From: Methylobacterium fujisawaense | Lineage (GTDB): Bacteria; Pseudomonadota; Alphaproteobacteria; Rhizobiales; Beijerinckiaceae | Assembly (NCBI RefSeq): GCF_014138435.1 | Contig: NZ_JACJIM010000002.1 | Span: 1 to 64,000, forward strand | Direction: 5' to 3' | DNA length: 64,000 bases | Shown: positions 16,449 through 23,566 of the stretch, piece after piece | Numbering within the stretch: position 1 is the stretch's first letter | Layout: each line of letters begins with the position of its first letter | The notes under the pieces: generated by a model | Databases searched by the model: none | What the model saw: only the letters and a program-made list of their open reading frames with translations | Told to the model about the DNA's origin: nothing | Position numbers and translations under genes: made by a program

Positions 16449-17108
16449 TCAGGCCGGATGCGTGTTGTGGATCTGGTCGAAGTCCAGCGACGCCGTATCG
16501 ATCACGATCTGCGTCCGGCTGATGACCTCGAGCTTGCGCAGGATTTCCGAGACGTGCGCCTTCACGGTCGAGTCACCGACCTGCAGTTCGTGAGCGATCT
16601 GCTTGTTGAGCTTGCCCTGCCGGATCATCATCAGCACCCGCAATTGCTGCGGCGTCAGCCGGGCGAGGCGCTCGGGGAGCGGCGCCTTCTTGCTCCGTGG
16701 TGCGGGCGTCGTGGCCTCGGCGAGACCCGGCGGCAGGAACAGCGCCCCGCGCATCACCTCGGTGATCGCCCGGGTGAGCGTCGCCTTGTCCATGGCCTTC
16801 GGGACGAAGCCCGCCGCGCCGTGCTGCAGCGCCTCGCGCACGATGCGCGGATCCTCGTGGCCGGAGACGATCAGGATCGGGATCCGCGGAAAGCTCGCCC
16901 GGATGGTGATCAACCCGTCGAAGCCGGTCACGCCCCGCATGGAGAGGTCGAGGAGTGTCAGGTCGATGCTGCGATTCGCGGCGAGCACCGCGCAGGCCGC
17001 CTCGATCCCGTCCGCCTCGTGAAGGACCGCGTCCGGATGCGCGAGGCGGATCGTGGCCGCCAGGGCGTCGCGGAACAGCGGGTGGTCGTCGACGATGAGG
17101 AGATTCAC
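16449..17108 (-). CDS. NarL/FixJ-type response regulator of the alcohol-oxidation locus
   Basis: This 219-residue two-component response regulator has a receiver domain with acidic pair Asp7-Asp8, phosphoacceptor Asp54 (LTLLDLSM) and conserved Lys near 106 (GFVPKAMDK). A LuxR-type helix-turn-helix occupies residues 150-205 (RLARLTPQQLRVLMMIRQGK, then NKQIAHELQVGDSTVKAHVS). It lies 175 bp downstream of the quinoprotein gene on the same strand. Regulators of this class (ExaE/AgmR type) control PQQ-ethanol oxidation in pseudomonads, so a role in switching this locus is likely. No sensor kinase is present in the window. Confidence 0.88.
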   Translation of the reverse strand: MNLLIVDDHPLFRDALAATIRLAHPDAVLHEADGIEAACAVLAANRSIDLTLLDLSMRGVTGFDGLITIRASFPRIPILIVSGHEDPRIVREALQHGAAGFVPKAMDKATLTRAITEVMRGALFLPPGLAEATTPAPRSKKAPLPERLARLTPQQLRVLMMIRQGKLNKQIAHELQVGDSTVKAHVSEILRKLEVISRTQIVIDTASLDFDQIHNTHPA

Positions 17109-17240
17109 GCAGACCTCGGTCCTTCGCTCGAGATCCTCACAGGATCCGCCGAACCCGCGGGCGGGAGGTCCGAAGGGTGATTGATGCGGCCCCGGGGCGC
17201 AAGCGGGTGTTGAGACGAACGCCGCGCCCCGAGGCCCAGG

Positions 17241-17266
17241 CGTGCCGGCCCGGGAAGGCCGACACG
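17241..17266 (-). terminator. Hairpin downstream of the quinoprotein gene
   Basis: CGTGCCGGCC and GGCCGACACG form a 10-bp stem with one mismatch and a 6-nt loop, 18 bp beyond the exaF-like stop. There is no T-run, so this may be a stabilising 3' end or a weak terminator that allows read-through to the response regulator. Confidence 0.4.
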
Positions 17267-17283
17267 CTTTCGGTTGCGCGCCG

Positions 17284-19053
17284 TCAGCGCGCCGCCACCG
17301 TCTTCGGCAGCTTGAACGCCCAGAAGCTGCCGCCCTGGTTGATGCCGGCGGTGGACTTGGCGACCTCGCCGCCCCAGAGCGGCACCGCGCCGCCCCAGCC
17401 GGCCGCGACGCCGACCCACTGCTCGCCGTCCTGCTCCCAGGTGATCGGCGAGGAGACCACGCCGGTGCCGACCTGGAACTTCCACACCTCCTCGCCGGTC
17501 TTGGCGTCGAAGGCCTTCAGGAAGCCCTCCGGGGTACCGGTGAAGACGAGGTTGCCCGCGGTGGTGAGCACGCCGGCCCAGAGCGGGGCCTTGTTCTTGT
17601 ACTCCCAGACGACCTTGCCGGAGGTCGGGTCGATCGCCTTGAGCGAGCCGATATGGTCGTCGAAGACCGGCTTGATGGTGAAGCCGGCGCCGAGATAGGC
17701 GGCGCCCTTCTTGTAGTTCACCGGCTCGTTCCAGATATCCATGCCCCACTCGTTGGACGGCACGTAGAACAGCTTGGTGTCGGGGCTGTAGCCGATCGGC
17801 ATCCAGTTCTTGCCGCCGAGGAAGCTCGGCACCGCGAAGACCGACTTGCCCTTCTTGTCGTCGCCCTGGGCCTTGCTCGGGTCGCCGGGCCGGTTCTCCT
17901 CGTTGTAGATCGGGCGGCCGTTCTCATCGATGCCCTTGGCCCAGTTGATCTTCTCGACGAACGGCGTCGCCGAGATGAACTTCCCGTTGGTGCGGTCGAG
18001 GACGTAGAAGAAGCCGTTGCGGTCGGCGGTGGCGCCGGCCTTGATGGTCTTGCCGCCCTTGTTCAGGTCGAACGGCACGAACTCGTTGACGCCGTCGAAG
18101 TCCCAGCCGTCGTGCGGGGTGGTCTGGAAGCCCCAGACGATCTCGCCGTTGTCGGGGTTGAGGGCGAGGCGCGAGGAGGTCCACTTGTTGTCGCCCGGCC
18201 GCAGCCAGGAGTTCCACGGGCCCGGGTTGCCGGTGCCGAAGTAGATCAGGTTGGTCTCGGGGTCGTAGGTGCCGCCGAGCCACGTGGCGCCGCCGCCGAA
18301 CTTCCACATGTCGCCCGGCCAGCTCTCGTTGACCTTGCCGGTCATGGTCGAGGGTTTGCCGTTGAGCTCGCCCATGTGGCCCTCGATCACGGGGCGCTTC
18401 CAGACCACCTCGCCGGTCTCGGCGTCGCGGGCCTCGATCCGCCCGATCACGCCGAACTCGCCGCCCGACACGCCGGTGATGATCTTGCCCTTCACGATGA
18501 TCGGGGCGGCCGTGTAGCTGTAGCCGGCCTTGAAGTCGTCGATGTCCTTGCGCCAGACGACCTTGCCGGTCTTGGTGTTCAGGGCGACGAGCTTGGCGTC
18601 GAGCGTGCCGAAATAGACGTTGTCCTTGTAGAGGGCGGCGCCGCGGTTCACCACGTCGCAGCAGGGCAGGATGCCCTCCGGCAGGCGGGCATCGTATTCC
18701 CACTTCTTCTCGCCGGTGCGGGAGTCGATCGCGTACATGCGCGAATACGAGCCCGTGACGTAGATGATGCCGTCCTTGACCAGCGCCTGGCTCTCCTGGC
18801 CGCGCTGCTTCTCGCCGCCGAACGAGAACGACCACGCCGGCACGAGGCTCTTGATGTTGTCGCGGTTGAGGGTCTTCAGCGGGCTGAACCGCTGGGCCTG
18901 CGGCCCGAGGCCGTAGGTGACGACGTCGCCGGGCGTCTTGGCGTCGTTGATGATGTCCTGCTCGCTCACCCCCTGGGCCATGGCCGGCAGGGCACCGCCC
19001 GCCACGAGGGCGGCGACGCCCACCGCGGCGAGGAACCGGGTCCGCATTCTCAT
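17284..19053 (-). CDS. exaF: Lanthanide-type PQQ-dependent alcohol dehydrogenase (ExaF/PedH-like)
   Basis: This is a periplasmic quinoprotein of 589 residues that oxidises primary alcohols, probably ethanol, and passes electrons to cytochrome c. A Sec signal peptide covers residues 1-27. The adjacent Cys131-Cys132 pair over the PQQ site and Glu199 (SGGEFG) are present. Catalytic Asp318 is followed two residues later by Asp320 in WDFDGVNEF. That extra Asp coordinates a rare-earth ion in XoxF and ExaF/PedH enzymes and is absent from calcium enzymes. Tryptophan-docking propeller repeats recur throughout. The ATG at 19053 has a strong GGAGGAG; the frame extends 44 codons upstream but lacks homology-like sequence. 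The ethanol versus methanol preference is inferred from ExaF-like motifs and neighbours. Confidence 0.9.
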   Translation of the reverse strand: MRMRTRFLAAVGVAALVAGGALPAMAQGVSEQDIINDAKTPGDVVTYGLGPQAQRFSPLKTLNRDNIKSLVPAWSFSFGGEKQRGQESQALVKDGIIYVTGSYSRMYAIDSRTGEKKWEYDARLPEGILPCCDVVNRGAALYKDNVYFGTLDAKLVALNTKTGKVVWRKDIDDFKAGYSYTAAPIIVKGKIITGVSGGEFGVIGRIEARDAETGEVVWKRPVIEGHMGELNGKPSTMTGKVNESWPGDMWKFGGGATWLGGTYDPETNLIYFGTGNPGPWNSWLRPGDNKWTSSRLALNPDNGEIVWGFQTTPHDGWDFDGVNEFVPFDLNKGGKTIKAGATADRNGFFYVLDRTNGKFISATPFVEKINWAKGIDENGRPIYNEENRPGDPSKAQGDDKKGKSVFAVPSFLGGKNWMPIGYSPDTKLFYVPSNEWGMDIWNEPVNYKKGAAYLGAGFTIKPVFDDHIGSLKAIDPTSGKVVWEYKNKAPLWAGVLTTAGNLVFTGTPEGFLKAFDAKTGEEVWKFQVGTGVVSSPITWEQDGEQWVGVAAGWGGAVPLWGGEVAKSTAGINQGGSFWAFKLPKTVAAR

Positions 19054-19171
19054 GACGTCTCCTCCGTGATCGTCTCCGGTCCCTGCGGCCGGAGCTTTCG
19101 GGTTTCGGCGCGAGCCGCACGAGTCGCGGGGCGCCCCCTTGGAGAACGACGCTATCGCTGTTCTCAGGAAA

Positions 19172-19199
19172 GTCTTATTGGCCATTGGTCCAATAAGAC
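19172..19199. promoter_or_regulatory. Perfect 28-bp dyad upstream of exaF, candidate operator
   Basis: GTCTTATTGG and CCAATAAGAC form perfect 10-bp arms around CCATTGGT, 119 bp before the exaF start. The core TTGGTCCAATA (19185-19195) recurs exactly at 20960-20970 between the divergent accessory operons. The AT-rich dyad stands out in GC-rich DNA and is a plausible binding site for the locus response regulator or another dimeric activator. The remainder of the 493-bp gap 19054-19546 contains only a dispersed repeat. Confidence 0.55.
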
Positions 19200-19358
19200 A
19201 ATCGGTTCAATGGCCGAGAAGAAAGTATTCGGTGAATCAAGAACAGCTGCCGCCCCGGCGCTGCGCGCCGGTCGGGGACGGAATGCACGGCCGGGTCCGT
19301 TCGACGCGCCGGTCTCGAACGGGCCGTTCGAGGGACGCTGAGATCCGACCCACGACCA

Positions 19359-19463
19359 CATCCTGAGGCGCCGGAGCACAGTGAAGGCCTCGAAGGAGAC
19401 CTCCAGATGGTCGGGACATCCCTGCAGATCTCCTTCGAAGCTGCTGCGCAGCACCTCAGGATG
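19359..19463. repeat. Dispersed repeat with CCTGAGG...CCTCAGGATG ends, copy 2
   Basis: The element starts CATCCTGAGGCGCC and ends GCACCTCAGGATG, with internal inverted words CTTCGAAG and CTCGAAGGAGA/TCTCCTTCGA. It is the same family as the copy at 16290-16398 but diverged in the middle. It lies between exaF and the gene for the SBP-like accessory. Confidence 0.65.
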
Positions 19464-19546
19464 CCGTTGAGACTTGGAGATCCGGCTTCGGACAGTGATT
19501 TCTCCTTCCCCTCATCGTCCTCCGCCGGAGAGCGGCTCAGCGCCGC

Positions 19547-20407
19547 TCAGTACCCCTTCGGCGGCGTGTAGGTGACGCCGTAGGTCTCGCAGATCGCCTT
19601 GAGGCCGCCGTCCGCGTTCAGCGCCGTGATCGCGTCCCCGACCGCGTAGGCGAGGTCGCGGGAATCAGTGCGCACCGCGCCGCCGATCTCCCAGCGGGTC
19701 TTCACCAGCCCGGTCGAGGGGATCGTGGCGATCGGGTTGTCGTCCTTCGGGGCCTTCGCGGCGAACAGGGCGGCCTCGATCGCCGCGCGGGTGCCCGCCA
19801 GGATCGGCGCCTCGCCGGCGAGATAGGCCGTCGCGGCCTCCGCGAAGCTCTTGTAATGCTTCAGGTTCGGGCGGAAGCGACCGCCCTGCGCGGTCAGCAG
19901 CATCAGGTCGGCGGCGCTGGTGCCTTCCAGGGCGACGGTCCTGTCGCCGATGTCGTCGAGCCTGTCGAAGCCCTCCAGGGCGTCCTTCCGGTACGCGAAG
20001 GCGATCTCCTGCTCGACATACGGGGCGGTGAAGAACACCTGCTCGTTGCGCAGGGCGAGCTGCCGGTCGGTCGGCACGTGCAGCATCAGGTCGGCGAGGG
20101 GCGTGCCGGCGAGATCGCCCCGCCACAGGTTCAGGCGCAGGTCGCCATCTACGTTCTCGCCGGCATCGACCACGCGCAGGTCGAGCTTCACCTTCAGCCT
20201 GTCGGCGATGGCTTGCGCGAGATCGGCATCGATACCCCGGGCCTTGCCCGTCCCCGCGTCGGAGAACGGCGCGTTGTCGCCGTAGACCGCCACCCGCAGG
20301 GTACCGTCCGCCACGACCTGATCGAGCGGGCGCGCGGCCGCCTCCGGCTGGAACCGGAGGGCCAGAAGCAATCCACAGGCGAGGAGGAGCCGCGCGCTAC
20401 TCCTCAT
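19547..20407 (-). CDS. Quinoprotein dehydrogenase-associated substrate-binding-like protein (MoxJ/XoxJ type)
   Basis: This 286-residue periplasmic protein of the SBP_bac_3 fold has a signal peptide (residues 1-24). RPLDQVVADGTLRVAVYGDN opens the first lobe, and ARGIDADLAQAIADRL is the family signature. Such MoxJ/XoxJ relatives sit beside PQQ dehydrogenases and are thought to help maturation or activation rather than transport. It overlaps the cytochrome gene by 11 bp and is translated after it. The final motif (ICETYGVTYTPPKGY) is intact, so the gene is complete. Confidence 0.85.
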   Translation of the reverse strand: MRSSARLLLACGLLLALRFQPEAAARPLDQVVADGTLRVAVYGDNAPFSDAGTGKARGIDADLAQAIADRLKVKLDLRVVDAGENVDGDLRLNLWRGDLAGTPLADLMLHVPTDRQLALRNEQVFFTAPYVEQEIAFAYRKDALEGFDRLDDIGDRTVALEGTSAADLMLLTAQGGRFRPNLKHYKSFAEAATAYLAGEAPILAGTRAAIEAALFAAKAPKDDNPIATIPSTGLVKTRWEIGGAVRTDSRDLAYAVGDAITALNADGGLKAICETYGVTYTPPKGY

Positions 20408-20825
20408 GCTTCGACTCGATGTAGCTGCGGATCGCCCAGAGGCCTTCCTGCGAGATCACCCCGTCGAAGGCCGGCATCTTGGTCACGCCGTTGATGACGG
20501 CGCCGTGCTTCATGCGCTCGACGAAGTATTCGTCGCCCTCCTTGCCCTGCGGCAGGTAGCGCAGGTCCGGGGCGAGGCCGCCGGAGATCATCTCCAGGCC
20601 GTGGCAGCGGGCGCAGTTCTGATTGAAGCCCGAGGCGCCGATCGCGATGGCGTGCTTGTCGCCCTTGTAGGGGTTCTCGGCGACCCACTCGGTGCCGAGC
20701 GGCTTCAGGCCGTCGGTGTTGACCGGCTGGGGCTGGACGTCGCCGTGTCCGAGGGCGCTGCCGGCGGCGAGGGCCAGCCCCAGCGCCGCGAGCATGCCGC
20801 CCGCCGCCGTCTTCATGGTGCGCAT
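20397..20825 (-). CDS. c-type cytochrome, electron acceptor of the quinoprotein (PedF/c550-like)
   Basis: This 142-residue secreted monohaem cytochrome has a signal peptide at residues 1-26. The haem is attached at Cys71-Ala-Arg-Cys74-His75, and Met117 in GVTKMPAFDG is the likely sixth ligand. It resembles the cytochrome c-550 that accepts electrons from PQQ-ethanol dehydrogenases. It is the first gene of the minus-strand pair with the SBP-like accessory, facing the divergent operon across 218 bp. It should carry electrons from ExaF to the terminal oxidase. Confidence 0.88.
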   Translation of the reverse strand: MRTMKTAAGGMLAALGLALAAGSALGHGDVQPQPVNTDGLKPLGTEWVAENPYKGDKHAIAIGASGFNQNCARCHGLEMISGGLAPDLRYLPQGKEGDEYFVERMKHGAVINGVTKMPAFDGVISQEGLWAIRSYIESKHEE

Positions 20826-21043
20826 CCGCCGCCTCCCCTCGTTGTTGGACGAGGGTTAGCAAGGTTCGGGCAGCGGACCCATTATGCTTTGGTACGGATC
20901 TATAGGCTGATCGCCATCCACGACTTGTGTTGCACTGCATCATGATTGATGGGTGCACCTTGGTCCAATATCGGCGGGCACAACTCCGCTTCTAGACTCC
21001 GGCTCAACGACAAGGGACGCGGGGCTGGAGGAAACGGGCGGGG
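20826..21043. promoter_or_regulatory. Divergent promoter region with a TTGGTCCAATA box
   Basis: This 218-bp gap separates the cytochrome and ABC-binding-protein operons, so it holds promoters for both directions. TTGGTCCAATA at 20960-20970 is identical to the core of the dyad before exaF, suggesting shared control of all three transcripts. The sequence around 20885-20945 is AT-rich and a likely promoter area; no -35/-10 pair was assigned. Confidence 0.5.
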
Positions 21044-22279
21044 ATGGTGTCCTCCGGTGCGCGACGGGCCAGGAAACGCGGAGGGCCGCAGGCCGCCCTG
21101 CGGCTGGCCGTCGTCCTGGCGGCTCTCGCGCCGGTCTCGCCCGGGCGGGCCGCGCCCGCGCCGGCGGGTCCGCCCCTGACGATCCAGTACCTGGAGCGGC
21201 GGGTCGAGCGGCCGGTGCCGCTGAACAACGAGGATCCGATCCCCGCCGATGAGGGGGCGAAGGGCGCGGAACTCGGCCTGAAGGATTCGAACGCCACGGG
21301 CCGCTTCCTCGGCCTGAGCTTCGGCCTCGACGCGAAGGTGGTCGAGCCGGGCGACGACATCCGCCAGGCCTTCCGGGATCTCGCCGACCGCCGCTTCGTG
21401 GTGCTCAACGCGCCGGCCGCCGACGTCCTCGCCCTCGCCGACCTGCCGGAGGCGAAGGGCAGCGTGCTCCTCAACATCGGCGCCCCGGACACGCGCCTGC
21501 GCGACGCCGATTGCCGGCGGAACCTGCTCCACGTCCTGCCGTCCCGCGCCATGCTGGCCGACGCGCTGGTGCAGTTCCTCGCCTTCAAGCGCTGGTCCCG
21601 GATCCTGCTGGTGACCGGGCCGGCGCCGGGTGATGCGCTCTACGCCGAGGCGCTGAGGCGCAGCGCCCGGAAGTTCGGCGCGCGGATCGTCGCCGAGTCG
21701 CGCTACGACCCGCAGGGCGGCGACGTCCGCGACACGGCTTTGCGCGAGTTCGCCCTGCCGACCCGCGGGCCCGAGCACGACGTGGTCGCGGTGGCCGACG
21801 AGGCGGGCGCGTTCGGCGCGAGCCTGAACTACAACACCGCCTCCCCCCGCCCCCTGGTCGGCACCCAGGGCCTTGCGCCGGCCGCCTGGGGGCGCCCCGT
21901 CGAAGCCTGGGCCGCCGTGCAGCTCCAGGGCCGGTTCCGGAAGCTCGCCGGCCGCGCCATGCGGCCCGTCGACTGGGCCGGCTGGATGGCGGTGCATGCG
22001 GTCGGCGAGGCGGCCGTGAAGGCGCGCAGCGCCGATCCCGCGACGGTCCGCGCCGCCCTGACGGCGCCCGGCTTCGAGATCGGCGGCTTCAAGGGGCGCC
22101 CCCTGAGCTTCCGTGCCTGGGACGGGCAGCTGCGCCAGCCGGTCTTCCTGCTCTGGCCCGGGGCCGTGACCGCGACGGCGCCGATCGAGGGCTTCCTCCA
22201 CCACCGCACGGAACTCGACACCCTCGGCCTCGACGAGCCCGAGAGTGCCTGCCGCGCCTTCTCGGGGACACCAGGATGA
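21044..22279 (+). CDS. ABC-type substrate-binding protein of the PQQ alcohol dehydrogenase system
   Basis: This 411-residue periplasmic binding protein of the branched-chain-amino-acid-like fold belongs to the subgroup found with PQQ alcohol dehydrogenases. After an Arg-rich start and a signal segment (LRLAVVLAALAPVSPGRAA) comes the typical opening ITIQYLERR-like stretch (LTIQYLERRVERPVPL). The C-terminal IEGFLHHRTELDTLGLDEPE is a subgroup signature. Homologous loci usually continue with ABC ATPase and permease genes, which are absent here. It may therefore act without a transporter, for example in sensing or enzyme maturation. It overlaps the beta-propeller gene by 4 bp (ATGA). Confidence 0.85.
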   Translation: MVSSGARRARKRGGPQAALRLAVVLAALAPVSPGRAAPAPAGPPLTIQYLERRVERPVPLNNEDPIPADEGAKGAELGLKDSNATGRFLGLSFGLDAKVVEPGDDIRQAFRDLADRRFVVLNAPAADVLALADLPEAKGSVLLNIGAPDTRLRDADCRRNLLHVLPSRAMLADALVQFLAFKRWSRILLVTGPAPGDALYAEALRRSARKFGARIVAESRYDPQGGDVRDTALREFALPTRGPEHDVVAVADEAGAFGASLNYNTASPRPLVGTQGLAPAAWGRPVEAWAAVQLQGRFRKLAGRAMRPVDWAGWMAVHAVGEAAVKARSADPATVRAALTAPGFEIGGFKGRPLSFRAWDGQLRQPVFLLWPGAVTATAPIEGFLHHRTELDTLGLDEPESACRAFSGTPG

Positions 22280-23283
22280 GCCGGCCCGCCGCCCTCGCGC
22301 TGCTCCTCTGCCTCGCAGGCCCCGCGCGGGCCGAGGAGATCTTCGTCTCGAACGAGCGCGACAACACCGTCTCGGTGATCGACGGCGACAGCCTGGAGGT
22401 GCTGCGCACCTTCCCGGTCGGCCGTCGGCCCCGCGGGCTGACCTTCTCGCAGGATGGGCGGGCCCTCTACGTCTGCGCCAGCGATTCCGACGCCGTGCAG
22501 GTGATCGATCCGGATACCGGCGAGGTGCGGCACAACCTGCCCTCCGGCGAGGATCCGGAGCAGTTCGCCCTGGCGCCGGACGGGCGCACGCTGTTCATCG
22601 CCAACGAGGAGAACGCCACCACCACGGTGGTCGACGCGCAGAGCCGCAAGGTGCTGGCGCAGATCGATGTCGGCATCGAGCCGGAAGGCGTCGCGGTGAG
22701 CCCGGACGGCCGCACCGCCGTCACGACCTCCGAGACCACCAACATGGTCCACTGGATCGACACCAAGAGCCTGGCGGCGGTGGACGCCACGCCGGTCGGC
22801 CAGCGGCCGCGCTTCGCCGCCTTCACGGCGGACGGGGCCCGGCTCTGGGCATCTTCGGAGATCGGCGGCACCGTGTCGGTGATCGACGTCGCCACCCGCC
22901 AGGTGATGCGGACGATCGAATTCGCCGTGAAGGGTATCGCGGCCGACCGGATCCAGCCGGTGGGCATCCAGCTTTCGAAGGACGGGCGCCACGCCTTCGT
23001 GGCCCTGGGGCCGTCCGACCGGGTCGCGGTGGTGGACACCGCGACCTATGCGGTCGAGAGCTACATCCTGGTCGGCCGCCGGGTCTGGCAGCTCGCCCTG
23101 AACGCGGCCGGCACGCGGCTCTTCGCCACCAACGGCGTCTCCGGCGACGTGACGGTGATCGACGCCGCGACGTTCAAGCCGATCAAGACCGTGAAGGTCG
23201 GCCGCTTCCCCTGGGGCGCGGCGGCGCGGCCGATGACGCCCGCGCAGGCGCCGGACGGGCGCGCCGCCGGTGCGGTGCCGTGA
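22276..23283 (+). CDS. YVTN beta-propeller protein associated with PQQ alcohol oxidation
   Basis: This 335-residue periplasmic seven-bladed propeller has a signal peptide (residues 1-18, ending GPARA). Repeated blades carry NTVSVIDGDSLEVLRTFPVG-like units, each with a DxxT or VSVID strand and a GxxPxG turn. Proteins of this group accompany PQQ dehydrogenase loci and are regularly encoded after the ABC-type binding protein, as here. No catalytic residue is apparent; a scaffold or ligand-binding role is likely. The stop is followed by a 191-bp dispersed repeat before the NosR-like gene. Confidence 0.87.
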   Translation: MSRPAALALLLCLAGPARAEEIFVSNERDNTVSVIDGDSLEVLRTFPVGRRPRGLTFSQDGRALYVCASDSDAVQVIDPDTGEVRHNLPSGEDPEQFALAPDGRTLFIANEENATTTVVDAQSRKVLAQIDVGIEPEGVAVSPDGRTAVTTSETTNMVHWIDTKSLAAVDATPVGQRPRFAAFTADGARLWASSEIGGTVSVIDVATRQVMRTIEFAVKGIAADRIQPVGIQLSKDGRHAFVALGPSDRVAVVDTATYAVESYILVGRRVWQLALNAAGTRLFATNGVSGDVTVIDAATFKPIKTVKVGRFPWGAAARPMTPAQAPDGRAAGAVP

Positions 23284-23374
23284 ATCTTCCGCGATTGCGC
23301 ATGGCCGCATCACCCGCTCCCGTGAGGGCGATCGGATCCACGCATCGGCAGCGGCGACGCGGCTACGGGACGGA

Positions 23375-23565
23375 GCGCGGGTCCCCTCTCCCGTGCGGGA
23401 GAGGGACAGGGTGAGGGACGTGCGGCATCCGGATAAGGCGCAGCGGACCCGAACGTCGACGGCGTGCTCCATGTTGGACGTTCCGATCCCTCACCCCAGC
23501 CCTCTCCCGCACGGGAGAGGGGGCCCGTCGCGCTCTGCCGCCAGCGGCCGTGCTCAACCCGGACG
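23375..23565. repeat. 191-bp dispersed palindromic element, copy 2
   Basis: This copy has the same length, the same two GGGAGAGGG hairpins and the same 44-bp left end as the copy at 8215-8405. It separates the beta-propeller gene from the NosR-like gene and would form two strong hairpins in an operon transcript. The open frame of the NosR-like gene runs back through it, which argues against any start upstream of 23566. Confidence 0.75.
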
Positions 23566-23566
23566 C

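Noticed and set aside
23270-23566. Upstream extension of the NosR-like gene to 23270
   Set aside because: The extension would overlap the beta-propeller gene's end and run through a dispersed hairpin repeat. Real family sequence begins well after 23567.
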